64,000 bases of DNA from Sulfoacidibacillus thermotolerans (GTDB lineage Bacteria > Bacillota > Bacilli > Alicyclobacillales > SLC66). This document shows, piece by piece, positions 19,031-28,843 of the stretch (the stretch's first letter is position 1; each line of letters begins with the position of its first letter). Both the position numbers and the translations under genes were made by a program. The notes under the pieces were generated by a model. The model ran no database searches. It saw only the letters and a list, made by a program, of their open reading frames with translations, and was not told the DNA's origin. The stretch is from NCBI RefSeq assembly GCF_003144315.1, contig NZ_MPDK01000011.1:30660-94659 (forward strand), in the 5' to 3' direction.

Positions 19031-20614
19031 ATGAAAGCAAAAAAGTTAATTGGACGCAAACTATCCAACATCAAAACATGTCGGTCACAGCGTACTCATC
19101 GTAAATTACCCCATCCCACATCAGGTGATGCGACAGAACGCACACTCCCTGCACAAATCGCGAAGGTACAAGAATGGATAGAGCAGGAATGGCATCCTTG
19201 TACGGATTTACAATTTCGTACACTCCGCGTCAATCAACATGAACTTCTTTTAGTCTGGATTCAAGGACTAGTTGCAAAAGAATATATTCAAAGCGGCATT
19301 CTTCAACCGTTACTTTCTGGTGATCTCACGTTAGAAACGCTACGTGACGTTGCAGACCACCTCCAAACAGTCACAATTGATCCTATCCATACGCTCGATG
19401 ATTGCAATGTGGCCCTAGAAGATGGAAAAGTCGTGATCAGCCTCGATGGACAATCGCGGGGCCTTGCCGTCGACGTGAGTAAAATTCCCGGAAGATCGCT
19501 CGAAAAAGCTGAAAATGAACCCACCCTGCATGGACCGCAAGAAGCTTTTGTCGAAAATGCAGCCACGAATATTTCATTGTTGCGCAAGCGAATTCGCAGT
19601 CCACGCCTAAAAATCGAAACGTATATACTTGGCAGTTACTCGAAAACAAGCGTATCTATTCTTTACATTGAAGGAATTACAAAGCCTGCTTTGCTAACCG
19701 AAATGAGAGAACGGCTGTTGCGCATCCATACCGATATGGTACACGATCTCAATGATCTTCAAGAGTATATCGCGGATGAAGCTTTCACCTTATTTCCGCT
19801 CACTGAAGAGACAGAGCGCCCTGAGCGCGTTGCCGCCAACTTATTGCAAGGACGCGCTGGAATCATCGCCGATGGTTCTCCATTTTGCTTAATGGTACCC
19901 GCAACTTTCGTCAATTTCTTGACGTCACCCGATGACTATTACATGCAATATTCCCTCGTGTTGCCATTGCGTGTGTTGCGTCACGTGATGTACTGGATCT
20001 CGATCTTACTCCCTGCCATGTATGTGGCGCTCTTGACCTATAATCAAGACCTGCTCCCCACTCCACTACTGATCAGTGTCACAGCGCAACACGCGGGCAT
20101 CCCCTTTCCGACCGTCGTGGAAGCTTTACTCATGCTCGCAGCTTTTGAGGCTCTGCGTGAAGCAGGTACGCGTTTGCCACGCGCTGTGGGCCAGTCGGTG
20201 AGTATTGTTGGCACGCTAATTATTGGTGATGCTGCTGTTCGCGCCGGACTTGTGTCTCCCGGCATCATTATTGCAGTCGCTAGTACCGGGGTCGCATCCT
20301 TCACTTTGCCTGCTCTTGGATTAGTAAGTTCCAGTCGCAACATCCAGTTTTTATTTGTCATTGTCGCAGGATTATTAGGTCTTTATGGAATCTTGTTGTT
20401 AGGGATGCTATTGGTCGGACATCTCGTCTCTTTGCGTTCCTTTGGTGTGCCTTACATGTCACCCATTGCCCCAATGATCTGGTCGGATATGAAAGATGTC
20501 GTGATTCGCAGTCCTTGGTGGGCGATGAAACGCCGTCCCAGACAATTCGAACCACAAAATCCAGTCCGTAGCGATCGGATGCCACCAGGCCCCAAACAGC
20601 AAAAACGTATATGA
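19031..20614 (+). CDS. Spore germination protein, GerA/SpoVAF family (receptor A subunit)
   Basis: 527 aa. A hydrophilic N-terminal half of about 280 residues is followed by the conserved GRAGIIADGSPFCLMVPATF segment and five membrane spans, the plan of GerAA/GerKA receptor subunits. The tail is basic and proline-rich. It heads a four-gene operon (A-C-small-B). Such receptors sit in the inner spore membrane and sense germinants. The ribosome site is weak (AGGA about 11 bases upstream). A forespore sigma-G promoter is expected, but I cannot point to a convincing one. Confidence 0.92.
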   Translation: MKAKKLIGRKLSNIKTCRSQRTHRKLPHPTSGDATERTLPAQIAKVQEWIEQEWHPCTDLQFRTLRVNQHELLLVWIQGLVAKEYIQSGILQPLLSGDLTLETLRDVADHLQTVTIDPIHTLDDCNVALEDGKVVISLDGQSRGLAVDVSKIPGRSLEKAENEPTLHGPQEAFVENAATNISLLRKRIRSPRLKIETYILGSYSKTSVSILYIEGITKPALLTEMRERLLRIHTDMVHDLNDLQEYIADEAFTLFPLTEETERPERVAANLLQGRAGIIADGSPFCLMVPATFVNFLTSPDDYYMQYSLVLPLRVLRHVMYWISILLPAMYVALLTYNQDLLPTPLLISVTAQHAGIPFPTVVEALLMLAAFEALREAGTRLPRAVGQSVSIVGTLIIGDAAVRAGLVSPGIIIAVASTGVASFTLPALGLVSSSRNIQFLFVIVAGLLGLYGILLLGMLLVGHLVSLRSFGVPYMSPIAPMIWSDMKDVVIRSPWWAMKRRPRQFEPQNPVRSDRMPPGPKQQKRI

Positions 20615-20625
20615 GGAGTCTGTTG

Positions 20626-21828
20626 ATGAAAAGAATCCTGATCGTTGCAGCTCTATTCGTATGTTGTTTATCACTTACGAGTTGTGCAGATCATACAGAG
20701 GTCAACGACATGAATGTAGTTGTCGGATTAGGGCTTGACGAGACAAAAGATGGAATGACTAGAGTGACTGCGGAATTTGTCAATCCGCAAAACTCGCCGA
20801 TCTCAGGGGGTCAAGGTGGAAGCAGCGGCGGATCTAGTAAGAGTAAAGCCTACTTTATTCGAGACACTACAGGTCCATCCTTAGAAGACGCGATTAAACA
20901 ATTTGATCAAATCCTTCCTCACCGCATGTATATGGCACACAATACTGTAGTGGTTTTCGGCGCAACATACCTAAAACATGGAATTGAGCGAGCTTTTGAT
21001 TATTTAGAGCGGAACCGCTATTTGCGTCGTAACCAAATGATGATCGCGACGACAGGATCAGCAAATCGCCTCTTAGCCGCGCCGACAGATCCGGAGCCGA
21101 CCAATGCCTTTGGCCTGCGCGCGTTAGCTGAACAAGCAGCTGCCACATCACCTGTTATGGACAGCGAACAATTGCACATCATTAAGCAGTACCTATCTCC
21201 TTCGCACGCCCCAGTCCTCATTTGGATGGATTTAGATCAAAAGGGTAGGCCCATGCAAAAAGGAGTCGCTCTTTTGCATGGAGGGAAGATCGTAGATTAT
21301 TTGGATTTACCACATGCAGAAGGTCTTTTCTGGCTCAAGGGAGAAACGCACCAAATTCAAGTTTCTGTCCCATGCGCAAATCATCACAAAACTACATTTC
21401 GCATTGTGCGCTCCAATACGAAGGTGACTGCTATCCAAAATCCGCATCATAAGCTTACATTCATCGTCTCCTTGCAAGGCACTGCGGAAATAGAGAGCTT
21501 TTGCAGCACTGAACTTTTTGACCAAACACTGTATCAACGCATAAGCCAACAGGTGGATACTGCTGTGTTAGATAAGATGCGCCAAACGATGAAGACCCTT
21601 CAAACTGATGACGTTGATGCAGTCCAATTTGCGGCACAACTCTACCGCCATCACCCACAACTATGGCGCAAATTGAAAGGTTCATGGAATCAAGACTTTA
21701 CACATCTGCCAGTGTCTTATCACGTACATATTCAAGTTGAGCGCTCTGGTCTTATTGCACAAACGCCTACGCGGTGGCTCGAAGATCAAGGGAAGCCACC
21801 TCGCGTGCAAGGAGGAGGTGCAAAGTGA
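20626..21828 (+). CDS. Spore germination lipoprotein, Ger(x)C family
   Basis: 400 aa from ATG 20626 (AGGAG seven bases upstream; overlap with the previous gene is thereby avoided). Lipoprotein signal ends LTSCADHTEVNDMN, lipobox cysteine near residue 20, and the ND-x-N-VVVGLGLDE region follows, as in GerAC/GerKC. A Gly/Ser-rich linker GGQGGSSGGSSKS occurs near residue 65. The C subunit is anchored on the outer face of the inner spore membrane. Its stop codon overlaps the start of the next small gene. Confidence 0.92.
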   Translation: MKRILIVAALFVCCLSLTSCADHTEVNDMNVVVGLGLDETKDGMTRVTAEFVNPQNSPISGGQGGSSGGSSKSKAYFIRDTTGPSLEDAIKQFDQILPHRMYMAHNTVVVFGATYLKHGIERAFDYLERNRYLRRNQMMIATTGSANRLLAAPTDPEPTNAFGLRALAEQAAATSPVMDSEQLHIIKQYLSPSHAPVLIWMDLDQKGRPMQKGVALLHGGKIVDYLDLPHAEGLFWLKGETHQIQVSVPCANHHKTTFRIVRSNTKVTAIQNPHHKLTFIVSLQGTAEIESFCSTELFDQTLYQRISQQVDTAVLDKMRQTMKTLQTDDVDAVQFAAQLYRHHPQLWRKLKGSWNQDFTHLPVSYHVHIQVERSGLIAQTPTRWLEDQGKPPRVQGGGAK

Positions 21829-22049
21829 GTGAAATGTCTATCCTCTTTGCACTTGTTTTATGGTTTGCACAACGCCGGCAACTGCGTGCAGCGCCAATTC
21901 GTGAACGCGTAATCTGGTACGCCATGGTCGGTCTCGCTATAAGTTTTGCATTCGTAATCAGTTGGCATCTCGCTCCGAATCTCCAACCACTTGCCTGGAT
22001 CGATCGATTGTTTGATCCTCTGACACACAAACTCTATCAAATTCTTTGA
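21825..22049 (+). CDS. Small two-span germination-operon protein (candidate receptor D subunit)
   Basis: GTG 21825 overlaps the stop of the C-subunit gene and has GGAGGAGG immediately upstream. The 74-aa product has one N-terminal hydrophobic segment (SILFALVLWFAQ), a basic loop and a second span (VIWYAMVGLAISFAFVISW). Small two-span D subunits are known in some Bacillus germinant receptors; size, topology and location in the operon fit, but sequence motifs are too short for certainty. An in-frame upstream ATG (21774) would lie within the C gene. Confidence 0.7.
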   Translation: MSEMSILFALVLWFAQRRQLRAAPIRERVIWYAMVGLAISFAFVISWHLAPNLQPLAWIDRLFDPLTHKLYQIL

Positions 22050-22065
22050 GAGGAGACGTCACGAG

Positions 22066-23142
22066 ATGCAAATCCAAATTTCGCGTGTGCAACTCATCAC
22101 CATCCTAGTTTGGGTTGTATTAGGCACAGGTATTGTGACGATTCCTGCAGCAATCGCACAATTCACCATTCATGACGCGTGGATGATCCCCCTCTTTTTC
22201 CTTTTTGGCGGCGGCGGCGTCGCCCTTGTAGCACACCTTTTCATGAAAACCTTCCCACATCAATCCCTCGCACAGGCAGCAGAAAACTCCTTGGGACACA
22301 TCTTTGGCTCTGGTCTCGTAATCTGGATTCTCATTTGGCTTTATCTCGCAGTGACCACGATTGCGCGCGAATTAAGTGCCTTTGCTACCACAGTAATCTT
22401 GCCACACACACCTGAATACGTCATCTCTGCATTCAATCTGTTCGTCGTTGCATACTTAGTCTACCTTGGCTTAGAAGTGATTGCGCGCGTAAATGAATTT
22501 ATTACACCCCTCGTATTGATCAGCGTTCCTATTCTATTTATTTTATCCGTGCGAAATTTCGAATTCGAACAATTTCTCCCCATGTTCGCTGACGGAATGA
22601 GTCCGATTGCAAGAGCTGCTGTCGTTCAGCTACTCGATTATTCCCTCGAAATGCTTATCGTTCTGCAGATCATACCCACCTTAGAAAGTCCACAAACAAT
22701 TGGTAAAGACATTTTGATCGCATCGGCCATCATTACAGGCATTCTCAGTTTAATCGTGACGCTCACGGTCGGAATCGTCGGTCCCTCTACCAGCTATCTG
22801 AATTATCCTGTGCTCGAAATTGTTCGCTCCATTCGCATCGGAAAATTCATAGAGCGACTCGATACACTCTACGTGATGGGCGTTGTGAGCACTCTAATTT
22901 TAAAAGTAGCGATGTTTCATTACTGCCTATGCGATACTTGGAAGGACCTTTTCCACTTATCCTCCATCCGATTACTCGCTTGGAGCGGCGGACTTGTCGT
23001 GTGGACAGGAAGTCTATTCCTTTTTGGAAATATGGCAGATGTATACCATTTCATTATGGACACTGCCCCCATCTATTTCCTTCTGACAATGGTCGGAATT
23101 CCCCTTCTCCTCATCGCCACTCAGAAACTTTTTAAAAAATAG
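22066..23142 (+). CDS. Spore germination permease, GerAB/GerKB family (receptor B subunit)
   Basis: 358 aa with ten predicted spans of the APC amino-acid permease fold. Family segments include VVLGTGIVTIPAAIAQ in the first span and ARELSAFATTVILPHTP. The B subunit is the ligand-binding part of Ger receptors. It is the last gene of the operon, 16 bp after the small gene, with GAGGAG as ribosome site. Confidence 0.92.
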   Translation: MQIQISRVQLITILVWVVLGTGIVTIPAAIAQFTIHDAWMIPLFFLFGGGGVALVAHLFMKTFPHQSLAQAAENSLGHIFGSGLVIWILIWLYLAVTTIARELSAFATTVILPHTPEYVISAFNLFVVAYLVYLGLEVIARVNEFITPLVLISVPILFILSVRNFEFEQFLPMFADGMSPIARAAVVQLLDYSLEMLIVLQIIPTLESPQTIGKDILIASAIITGILSLIVTLTVGIVGPSTSYLNYPVLEIVRSIRIGKFIERLDTLYVMGVVSTLILKVAMFHYCLCDTWKDLFHLSSIRLLAWSGGLVVWTGSLFLFGNMADVYHFIMDTAPIYFLLTMVGIPLLLIATQKLFKK

Positions 23143-23158
23143 AAATGATCGATAGATG

Positions 23159-23177
23159 CGAACCTTGGTCGTTTTTT
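23159..23177 (+). terminator. Weak intrinsic terminator after the ger operon
   Basis: A short hairpin (CGAACC, TT, GGTCG with one bulge) followed by six T residues, 17 bp after the permease stop. The stem is short, so confidence is modest. Confidence 0.4.
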
Positions 23178-23207
23178 GTGACTCTATTGTGACTCTCCGA
23201 TGATATT

Positions 23208-24263
23208 TTGAAGACAAGTTTAGTATGCGCTTTCATCATTCAAAATAGCAAAGGAGGAACCGATCAGGTGGATGGAAATCCAATTCAGGTGATCTGGAAA
23301 GATGATAACTCCACTCCTAGCCAAGCAGTCACTGACGCCAAAACACTCTTGCAGGACGATCAAGTGAACATTCTTGCTGGCGGTGTAAACAGTGCGAGCG
23401 CAATTGCGATGGAACCACTCGCCCTCAAATACCACACCGTCTACATGGTTGGCCCTGCCGTCGCTGACAGCATTACAGGACAGTATTACAACAAGTACAT
23501 CTTTAAAATTTCGCCCAATTCATATATGGAGGCCAAGGCGGCTGTCTTGTCCATCGGTACTCCCGGCTCAACTGTCGCTCAACTAGCGCCAAGTTATGCA
23601 TTTGGCTATGACTCTGTAACCGCCTTTCAAAAACTCGCTACACAAGCAGGTCTAAAAGATGTTCTCAATGTTTTTGCGGACCCAACGGCCACTGACTTTA
23701 CGCCTCAGCTAACAAGAATTCTGCAGGTTCATCCGAAGTACCTATTTGTGACCTGGGCAGGAGCACCTGGCCCCTGGAATTCCATTGCAAATATGAAACT
23801 GCAGCAACAAGGAATCACTGTTGTTACCGGAATTCCTAATATTGCGGCGATTCAGGCGTTGTTTGGTCAATTTGCAGGTATGCGCGGGTTTACAACGTAT
23901 TATTACCAACTACCGCATAACCCGATCAATGAGTACCTCATTCAACATGATGAGTCCGAGTTTCATACTGTGCCAGACTTGTTCGATCCAGACGGCATGG
24001 CAGCAGCGATTGCGTTGGTTGACGGGCTTAAAAAAACAGCTGGGAACGCAAACGGCAATGCTCTTTCTACAGCTCTTTCGGGTATGTCATTTAAAGGGCC
24101 AAAAGGGACCTACACTTTTCGTGCTTCTGACCATCAAGCTCTGCAAAATCAATACAGCGTGATTCTCAAAAATGAGCCAGGTTACGCGTATCCCGTACCT
24201 ACTTTACTCAAAGTGATACCTGCTAGTGAAACGATTCCCCCGGTACTAAACGGTGGACAATAA
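23208..24263 (+). pseudogene. 5'-truncated LivK-type substrate-binding protein
   Basis: The 351-residue frame matches periplasmic-type binding proteins for branched-chain amino acids and related acids: NPIQVIWKDDNS, QAVTDAKTLLQDD, AGGVNSASAIAMEPLA and the C-terminal half are all present. But the frame opens with a TTG directly into the first helix (ending QNSKGG); the signal or lipoprotein peptide and the first beta strand of the mature domain, about 50-60 residues, are missing. Without export the product cannot serve the transporter encoded downstream. The start abuts a tandem TTGTGACTC repeat (about 23177-23199). It overlaps the livG region at its end. The rest of the frame is open, so truncation is probably recent. 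Confidence 0.75.
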
Positions 24264-24291
24264 AACGCAAGCAGCAGAAGAGGGCGAAACC

Positions 24292-25050
24292 GTGACAATA
24301 CTAGAGGCTATAGAGATTTCGATAGGATACCGCGGACATCAGGTCATTGAAAATGCATCTCTAAAACTGGATCAAGGGCAATTTGTTTCTCTCATTGGTC
24401 CAAATGGTGCTGGAAAAACAACACTACTCAATGCACTTGGAGGCCAGTTACGCATACAAACCGGGGATATTCAGTTCGAAGGAAAATCGATTGCAAATTG
24501 GTCGGCGGATCGCCGTGCAAGAGCCGGGATCGGTCGTTCCTTTCAAGCGGTACACCTTTTCCCAAATCTAACAACGGAGCAAAATATACAGCTCGCCGTG
24601 CAAGCAAAACGCCGACTGCGACTGCACCACCTGCTAGGTAAAGTGGATCAAGAGGTCACGGCCGCAACAAGACAGATTCTCAATGAGATCGGGCTACTCC
24701 ACGTAGCCCGTGTTGCAGCAAAAGCCCTTTCACATGGAGATAAACGAAAGTTAGAACTTGCCATGCTCCTCTCACTGCAACCGCGCGTCTTGTTGCTTGA
24801 TGAACCAACCGCGGGCATGAGCATGACAGAGACGCCGATGATGCTAAAGTTAATCGCACAGCTCAAAGCAACAGGGCATTATGCCATTCTTCTAGTGGAA
24901 CACAAAATCGATATGGTCATGCAACTTTCCGACCGCATCGTAGTACTGCACCAAGGTCATATCTTGGCACAGGGAACTCCGTCTGAAGTGATGAACGATC
25001 AAGAAGTCACAAACGCGTATTTAGGGGGTCACTATGAAGGCATTACTTGA
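24292..25050 (+). CDS. livG: Branched-chain-type ABC transporter ATPase LivG
   Basis: 252 aa from GTG 24292 with AGAGGG upstream; a GTG at 24253 inside the preceding gene is an alternative. Walker A GPNGAGKTTLL, signature LSHGDKRKLELAM (H in place of the usual Y or G), Walker B VLLLDEPTAGMS and the H-loop region VEHKIDMVM are intact. It is one of two ATPases of a hydrophobic/branched amino-acid uptake (HAAT) family importer; overlaps livF by 17 bp. Confidence 0.92.
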   Translation: MTILEAIEISIGYRGHQVIENASLKLDQGQFVSLIGPNGAGKTTLLNALGGQLRIQTGDIQFEGKSIANWSADRRARAGIGRSFQAVHLFPNLTTEQNIQLAVQAKRRLRLHHLLGKVDQEVTAATRQILNEIGLLHVARVAAKALSHGDKRKLELAMLLSLQPRVLLLDEPTAGMSMTETPMMLKLIAQLKATGHYAILLVEHKIDMVMQLSDRIVVLHQGHILAQGTPSEVMNDQEVTNAYLGGHYEGIT

Positions 25051-25765
25051 GGTCGAAAACCTTCACACCAAGATTGGCCAGTTCTCTATTTTGCAAGGGG
25101 TTTCACTGTCTGTGTGCGAGCATACCATCCATGTCCTGTTGGGGCGTAATGGAGCAGGAAAAACGACGACACTTCGCACCATGATGGGATATCTGCGCCC
25201 GGTGCCAGGCATCATTCGCTTTGAAGATCAAGAGTTAACTGGTATTGCGACTTTTCGCATTGCAAGATACGGCATCGGTTATATGCCTGAAGACCATAAC
25301 CTATTTGCAAATCTTACTGTGGAAGAAAATTTACTTCTCTCTTTGCCAAAACAGGACACCCACGTCAGATCACAAATTGCCAAGATGCTAGACTTGTTCC
25401 CAGATCTCCGTGTGGCGTGGCGACGTCCTGCAGGTACGCTCAGTGGCGGACAAAGACAGATGCTCGCACTTGCTTCCGTCCTGGTTTCCAAACCGCGACT
25501 ACTCCTTGTTGATGAACCGAGCAAAGGACTATCTCCTCGCTTCGTTGAGCGTATCGGCGACGCTCTTGAACAACTTCGTTCAGAGACGACCATTGTACTG
25601 GTAGAACAAAACTTCTATCTAGCAAAACGTATAGGAGATTACGTGACGGTACTCGATGAAGGTCACACGGTATATTCCGGAGAAATGCAATCATTCGCTG
25701 CATCTGATGAACTGCAAAAGCGATATCTCGGATTACAGACGGACAAGAAGGGGGGCGCCAAATGA
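25034..25765 (+). CDS. livF: Branched-chain-type ABC transporter ATPase LivF
   Basis: 243 aa. Walker A GRNGAGKTTTLRTMMG, signature TLSGGQRQMLALA, Walker B LLLVDEPSKGLSP, and VEQNFYLAKRIGDYV, typical of LivF. It overlaps livG at the start and livH at the end (four bases), so the five transport genes form one operon. Confidence 0.93.
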   Translation: MKALLEVENLHTKIGQFSILQGVSLSVCEHTIHVLLGRNGAGKTTTLRTMMGYLRPVPGIIRFEDQELTGIATFRIARYGIGYMPEDHNLFANLTVEENLLLSLPKQDTHVRSQIAKMLDLFPDLRVAWRRPAGTLSGGQRQMLALASVLVSKPRLLLVDEPSKGLSPRFVERIGDALEQLRSETTIVLVEQNFYLAKRIGDYVTVLDEGHTVYSGEMQSFAASDELQKRYLGLQTDKKGGAK

Positions 25766-26631
25766 TGAGTACTTTTTTTACACTTGCGTTGGACGGCATA
25801 TCGAACAGTGCACTCTATTTTCTCATGGCTGCTGGACTTACTTTAATTTTTGGACTCCTACGTGTTATCAATTTTGCTCATGGTGGACTTTTTGTATGGG
25901 GCGCCTATGCAGCAACCTTTCTGTATAGCGCGATGCACCAATTTTGGTTATCCCTATGTGCAGGCATTTTAATTGGCGGATTACTCGGATGGCTGCTGGA
26001 AAGGGGATTGCTCACCGCGGTCTATGGAGATGGAAATCAGCAACTGCTTCTTACGATGGGAGTCCTGATTTTGCTGTCGGAACTCATAGAAATTCCGTTT
26101 GGACGTGATCCTGTATTAGCAACCGTACCCCCTATACTTCATCACTCATGGGTAATTGATCACGTAACCATAGTTGCCTATTCCCTTTTCACAATCGGAA
26201 TGGGTGCATGTATCTTTGGTATACTTGTTTACCTTCTACAAAAAACACGAGTAGGCCTCATCATTCGAGCAGGGGTCAACAATCAATCTTTAGTCGAAGC
26301 GCGAGGAATTCCGATCCGCCGCCTATTTACGATCGTCTTCCTACTTGGTGCAGCACTGGCTGGATTTGCTGGAGCCCTTGCGGGGCCGTACTATGGATCA
26401 ATCACTCCTTCGATGGGAATGGATATGCAGTTGAATGCCTTTATCACCGTCGTTCTTGGGGGACTGGGGAGTTTAAGTGGATCGCTAATCGGCAGTTTGC
26501 TGATCGGTCTTACCACGTCATTTGTCAGCTACTATACTCCCTCTTTTGCCGTACTTGCCAATGTCCTTTTGATGACTCTCGTACTGCTCGTTCGGCCCCA
26601 AGGACTCTTTGGCGAAGGGGAGATTGTTTAA
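25762..26631 (+). CDS. livH: Branched-chain-type ABC transporter permease LivH
   Basis: 289 aa with eight or so spans. Typical LivH segments: GLTLIFGLLRVINFAHGG near the N-terminus, GLIIRAGVNN, and VVLGGLGSLSGSLIGSLLIG near the end. Stop and next start overlap as TAATG. It forms the membrane channel with LivM. Confidence 0.93.
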   Translation: MMSTFFTLALDGISNSALYFLMAAGLTLIFGLLRVINFAHGGLFVWGAYAATFLYSAMHQFWLSLCAGILIGGLLGWLLERGLLTAVYGDGNQQLLLTMGVLILLSELIEIPFGRDPVLATVPPILHHSWVIDHVTIVAYSLFTIGMGACIFGILVYLLQKTRVGLIIRAGVNNQSLVEARGIPIRRLFTIVFLLGAALAGFAGALAGPYYGSITPSMGMDMQLNAFITVVLGGLGSLSGSLIGSLLIGLTTSFVSYYTPSFAVLANVLLMTLVLLVRPQGLFGEGEIV

Positions 26632-27620
26632 TGCGTCCAGTTCGCCTCGCTTGGCTTCTACTCAGTACGCTATTTCTCATGGGCTTTCCGTTTGTTTTCG
26701 GCAGTGGAGGCGGAACGTCATTACTCGAGCAAATCTTTGTATTTGGCGCATTTGCCATGTCCTACGACTTGTTAATCGGATATACGGGGATTGTCTCTTT
26801 CGGCCACGCAATGTTTTTTGGTACCGGTGCATACGCAGTCGCTATTGTACTCTCAAAAACAGGGGGATCAACCGTTGGTTTATTGCTAGGATTCTTGATT
26901 GCAATGACTATTTCCATACTACTGAGTTTGGTCGTCGCGTTTTTATCACTGCGTGTGCGTCACACATATTTTGCCATGGTTACATTAGCAGTAGGTCAAG
27001 TGTTTTTTGTTCTAGCTGGCTCACAGCCTTTGCGTCCTCTTACAAACGCTAATGATGGGATTAGCGTCCTGACACCCGTGTGGTTAAATAGCAATCTAGC
27101 TGTTTACTATTTTATTTTGATATTTCTAGCAATTGTCACCCTGTTCTTACATCGCTTCATTCATTCTCCTTTTGGTGAGGTTTTGCGCGCGCTGCGAGAA
27201 AACGAATCTCGCGCCAAAGCGCTCGGATATCGTATATTTCACTATAAAACGCTGGCGTTTTTACTTTCTGGTCTGATCGCAACACTAGCGGGGGGAATGT
27301 ATGTCGTTGTCGAATCCTTTGTAAGTACATCTGTTTATGATATCGGTTCAGTATCATTGCAAGTCGTTCTCATGACAATCGTGGGCGGTGTCGGAACCTT
27401 ATACGGTGGGCTTATTGGCGCGGGAATCATTCTTTGGTTGCAAAATGAACTAGCAAATTTAGCTGGCTCCTATCCCGTGTTTAATCACGCGGAAATTGCT
27501 TTCGGTGTTCTCTATGTACTGGTAGTTCGCTTTCTGCCTAATGGAATCCTTGGTACCCTCAAAGGACGGAAAGGAAGATGGAGATGGACATCACAAACAT
27601 TCAAGAAATCACAGACTTAA
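26631..27620 (+). CDS. livM: Branched-chain-type ABC transporter permease LivM
   Basis: 329 aa from ATG 26631, the codon overlapping the livH stop; longer upstream frame is a shadow of livH. Segments YDLLIGYTGIVSFGHAMFFG, ALRENESRAKALGYR and IVGGVGTLYGGLIGAGI are characteristic. Its 3' end overlaps the start of the hydrolase gene, tying the transporter to that enzyme. Confidence 0.93.
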   Translation: MRPVRLAWLLLSTLFLMGFPFVFGSGGGTSLLEQIFVFGAFAMSYDLLIGYTGIVSFGHAMFFGTGAYAVAIVLSKTGGSTVGLLLGFLIAMTISILLSLVVAFLSLRVRHTYFAMVTLAVGQVFFVLAGSQPLRPLTNANDGISVLTPVWLNSNLAVYYFILIFLAIVTLFLHRFIHSPFGEVLRALRENESRAKALGYRIFHYKTLAFLLSGLIATLAGGMYVVVESFVSTSVYDIGSVSLQVVLMTIVGGVGTLYGGLIGAGIILWLQNELANLAGSYPVFNHAEIAFGVLYVLVVRFLPNGILGTLKGRKGRWRWTSQTFKKSQT

Positions 27621-28843
27621 CCACACGTGGTTGCGGTGTGAATGCGGATGCAGATGCACTCGTCTATCGCGCCCCAAAGGTTCTTACACCCATCCCGGGT
27701 ACCTTGTGGCACGGTAAAATCGGGCGCGCTAATGCTTTAGTACGCCTGCCTACAGCTAGTCATTGGAATGGGAAACTATTGATCGCGGCCACTCCTGCAG
27801 TGCGCAATGAGTATTCGATGGATTTATTGTTAAGCGACATCGCTTTACAGCTTGGATATGCATACGCAGCCTGCGATAAGGCCACACCCGGCCTAACACT
27901 GCGCGATCCGTCTCGAGGCATGGGCGAATGGGAAAAAGTACATCTTGATTTAGTTCACTTCGCCACCCAATTGACAGAACAGAAATACGGACGTTTGCCT
28001 ACCTACAGATACATTTCTGGTGTGAGTAATGGCGGATATGTAACCCGATTCATGTTAGAACGCCACCCAAACTTGTTTGATGGAGGTGTTGAATGGGAAG
28101 GTGTATTGTGGCGAAAAGAAGGACGCCACCTACTGACTACACTTGCAGATTATGTAGCCAATTACCCCATCTATTGTAATTGGCGAGGCGACTGGACACA
28201 ACATGAACGGATGGCTGCCTATCAACGACTTTTGAGTGCCGGACTACACCCAGCTTCGGAACCGCATTGGCAACGTTATTTTCTCACTTACTGGGTCATA
28301 TCCTTGTGGCTCTATGGATTCCAGTTGGACCCACAGTGGGAGCCTTTTCAAAGACCTTGGTCTAACGAGTGGCTGAGTCATCCCGAAAGCATTGCTTCAT
28401 ACCCCTGGCAGGAACGCTTGGATCAGATGGCTCTGCAGATTGCACCGCTCGAGAATTCAGGGAAAATTGGAAAGCCGCCCTTATCTGTTGCAGGAAATGA
28501 AGATTGTCTAGTACCATTTTCCTACCATGCCAAAGACTACGCAAAATTAGTTGCGAACGCCGGGGCGGGAGCTAGGCATCGCAGCTACGAAATCTCTTTT
28601 GGCAATCACGTCGATGGATTGCTTCGTAAGAATCGGGGACGTCAACAACCTGTTCAGCCGTTCTACGAAGCCGCCTTACTACATCTTGAGAATTGGGTGG
28701 AACACGGAATTGAACCCCCAAACGCGGGATGCTATACATCCATCCAAGACTTTGCACCGAATGTCTCTTTGTTTTCAAACGTAGATATAAACGAATCAGA
28801 TACTCAGGTAGTTACGAAACTAAAGGAGGTCCCATCCGAATGA
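27584..28843 (+). CDS. Alpha/beta hydrolase, tannase/feruloyl-esterase or 3-hydroxybutyrate-oligomer hydrolase-like
   Basis: About 419 aa from ATG 27584 (AAGGAAG six bases upstream; ATG 27578 possible). The nucleophile elbow GVSNGGYVTR lies near residue 148, and FGNHVDG near the C-terminus could supply the catalytic histidine. No signal peptide. The arrangement of Gly-x-Ser-x-Gly with a large lid insertion resembles tannase/feruloyl-esterase-type or hydroxybutyrate oligomer hydrolases. Location between a Liv-type importer and 3-hydroxybutyrate dehydrogenase suggests it cleaves an imported ester to hydroxybutyrate; that substrate is inferred. Last codon overlaps the next start (ATGA). Confidence 0.6.
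   Translation: MDITNIQEITDLTTRGCGVNADADALVYRAPKVLTPIPGTLWHGKIGRANALVRLPTASHWNGKLLIAATPAVRNEYSMDLLLSDIALQLGYAYAACDKATPGLTLRDPSRGMGEWEKVHLDLVHFATQLTEQKYGRLPTYRYISGVSNGGYVTRFMLERHPNLFDGGVEWEGVLWRKEGRHLLTTLADYVANYPIYCNWRGDWTQHERMAAYQRLLSAGLHPASEPHWQRYFLTYWVISLWLYGFQLDPQWEPFQRPWSNEWLSHPESIASYPWQERLDQMALQIAPLENSGKIGKPPLSVAGNEDCLVPFSYHAKDYAKLVANAGAGARHRSYEISFGNHVDGLLRKNRGRQQPVQPFYEAALLHLENWVEHGIEPPNAGCYTSIQDFAPNVSLFSNVDINESDTQVVTKLKEVPSE

Noticed and set aside
19303..19649. Minus-strand frames inside the ger A-subunit gene
   Set aside because: They are antisense shadows of a clear gene with family motifs.
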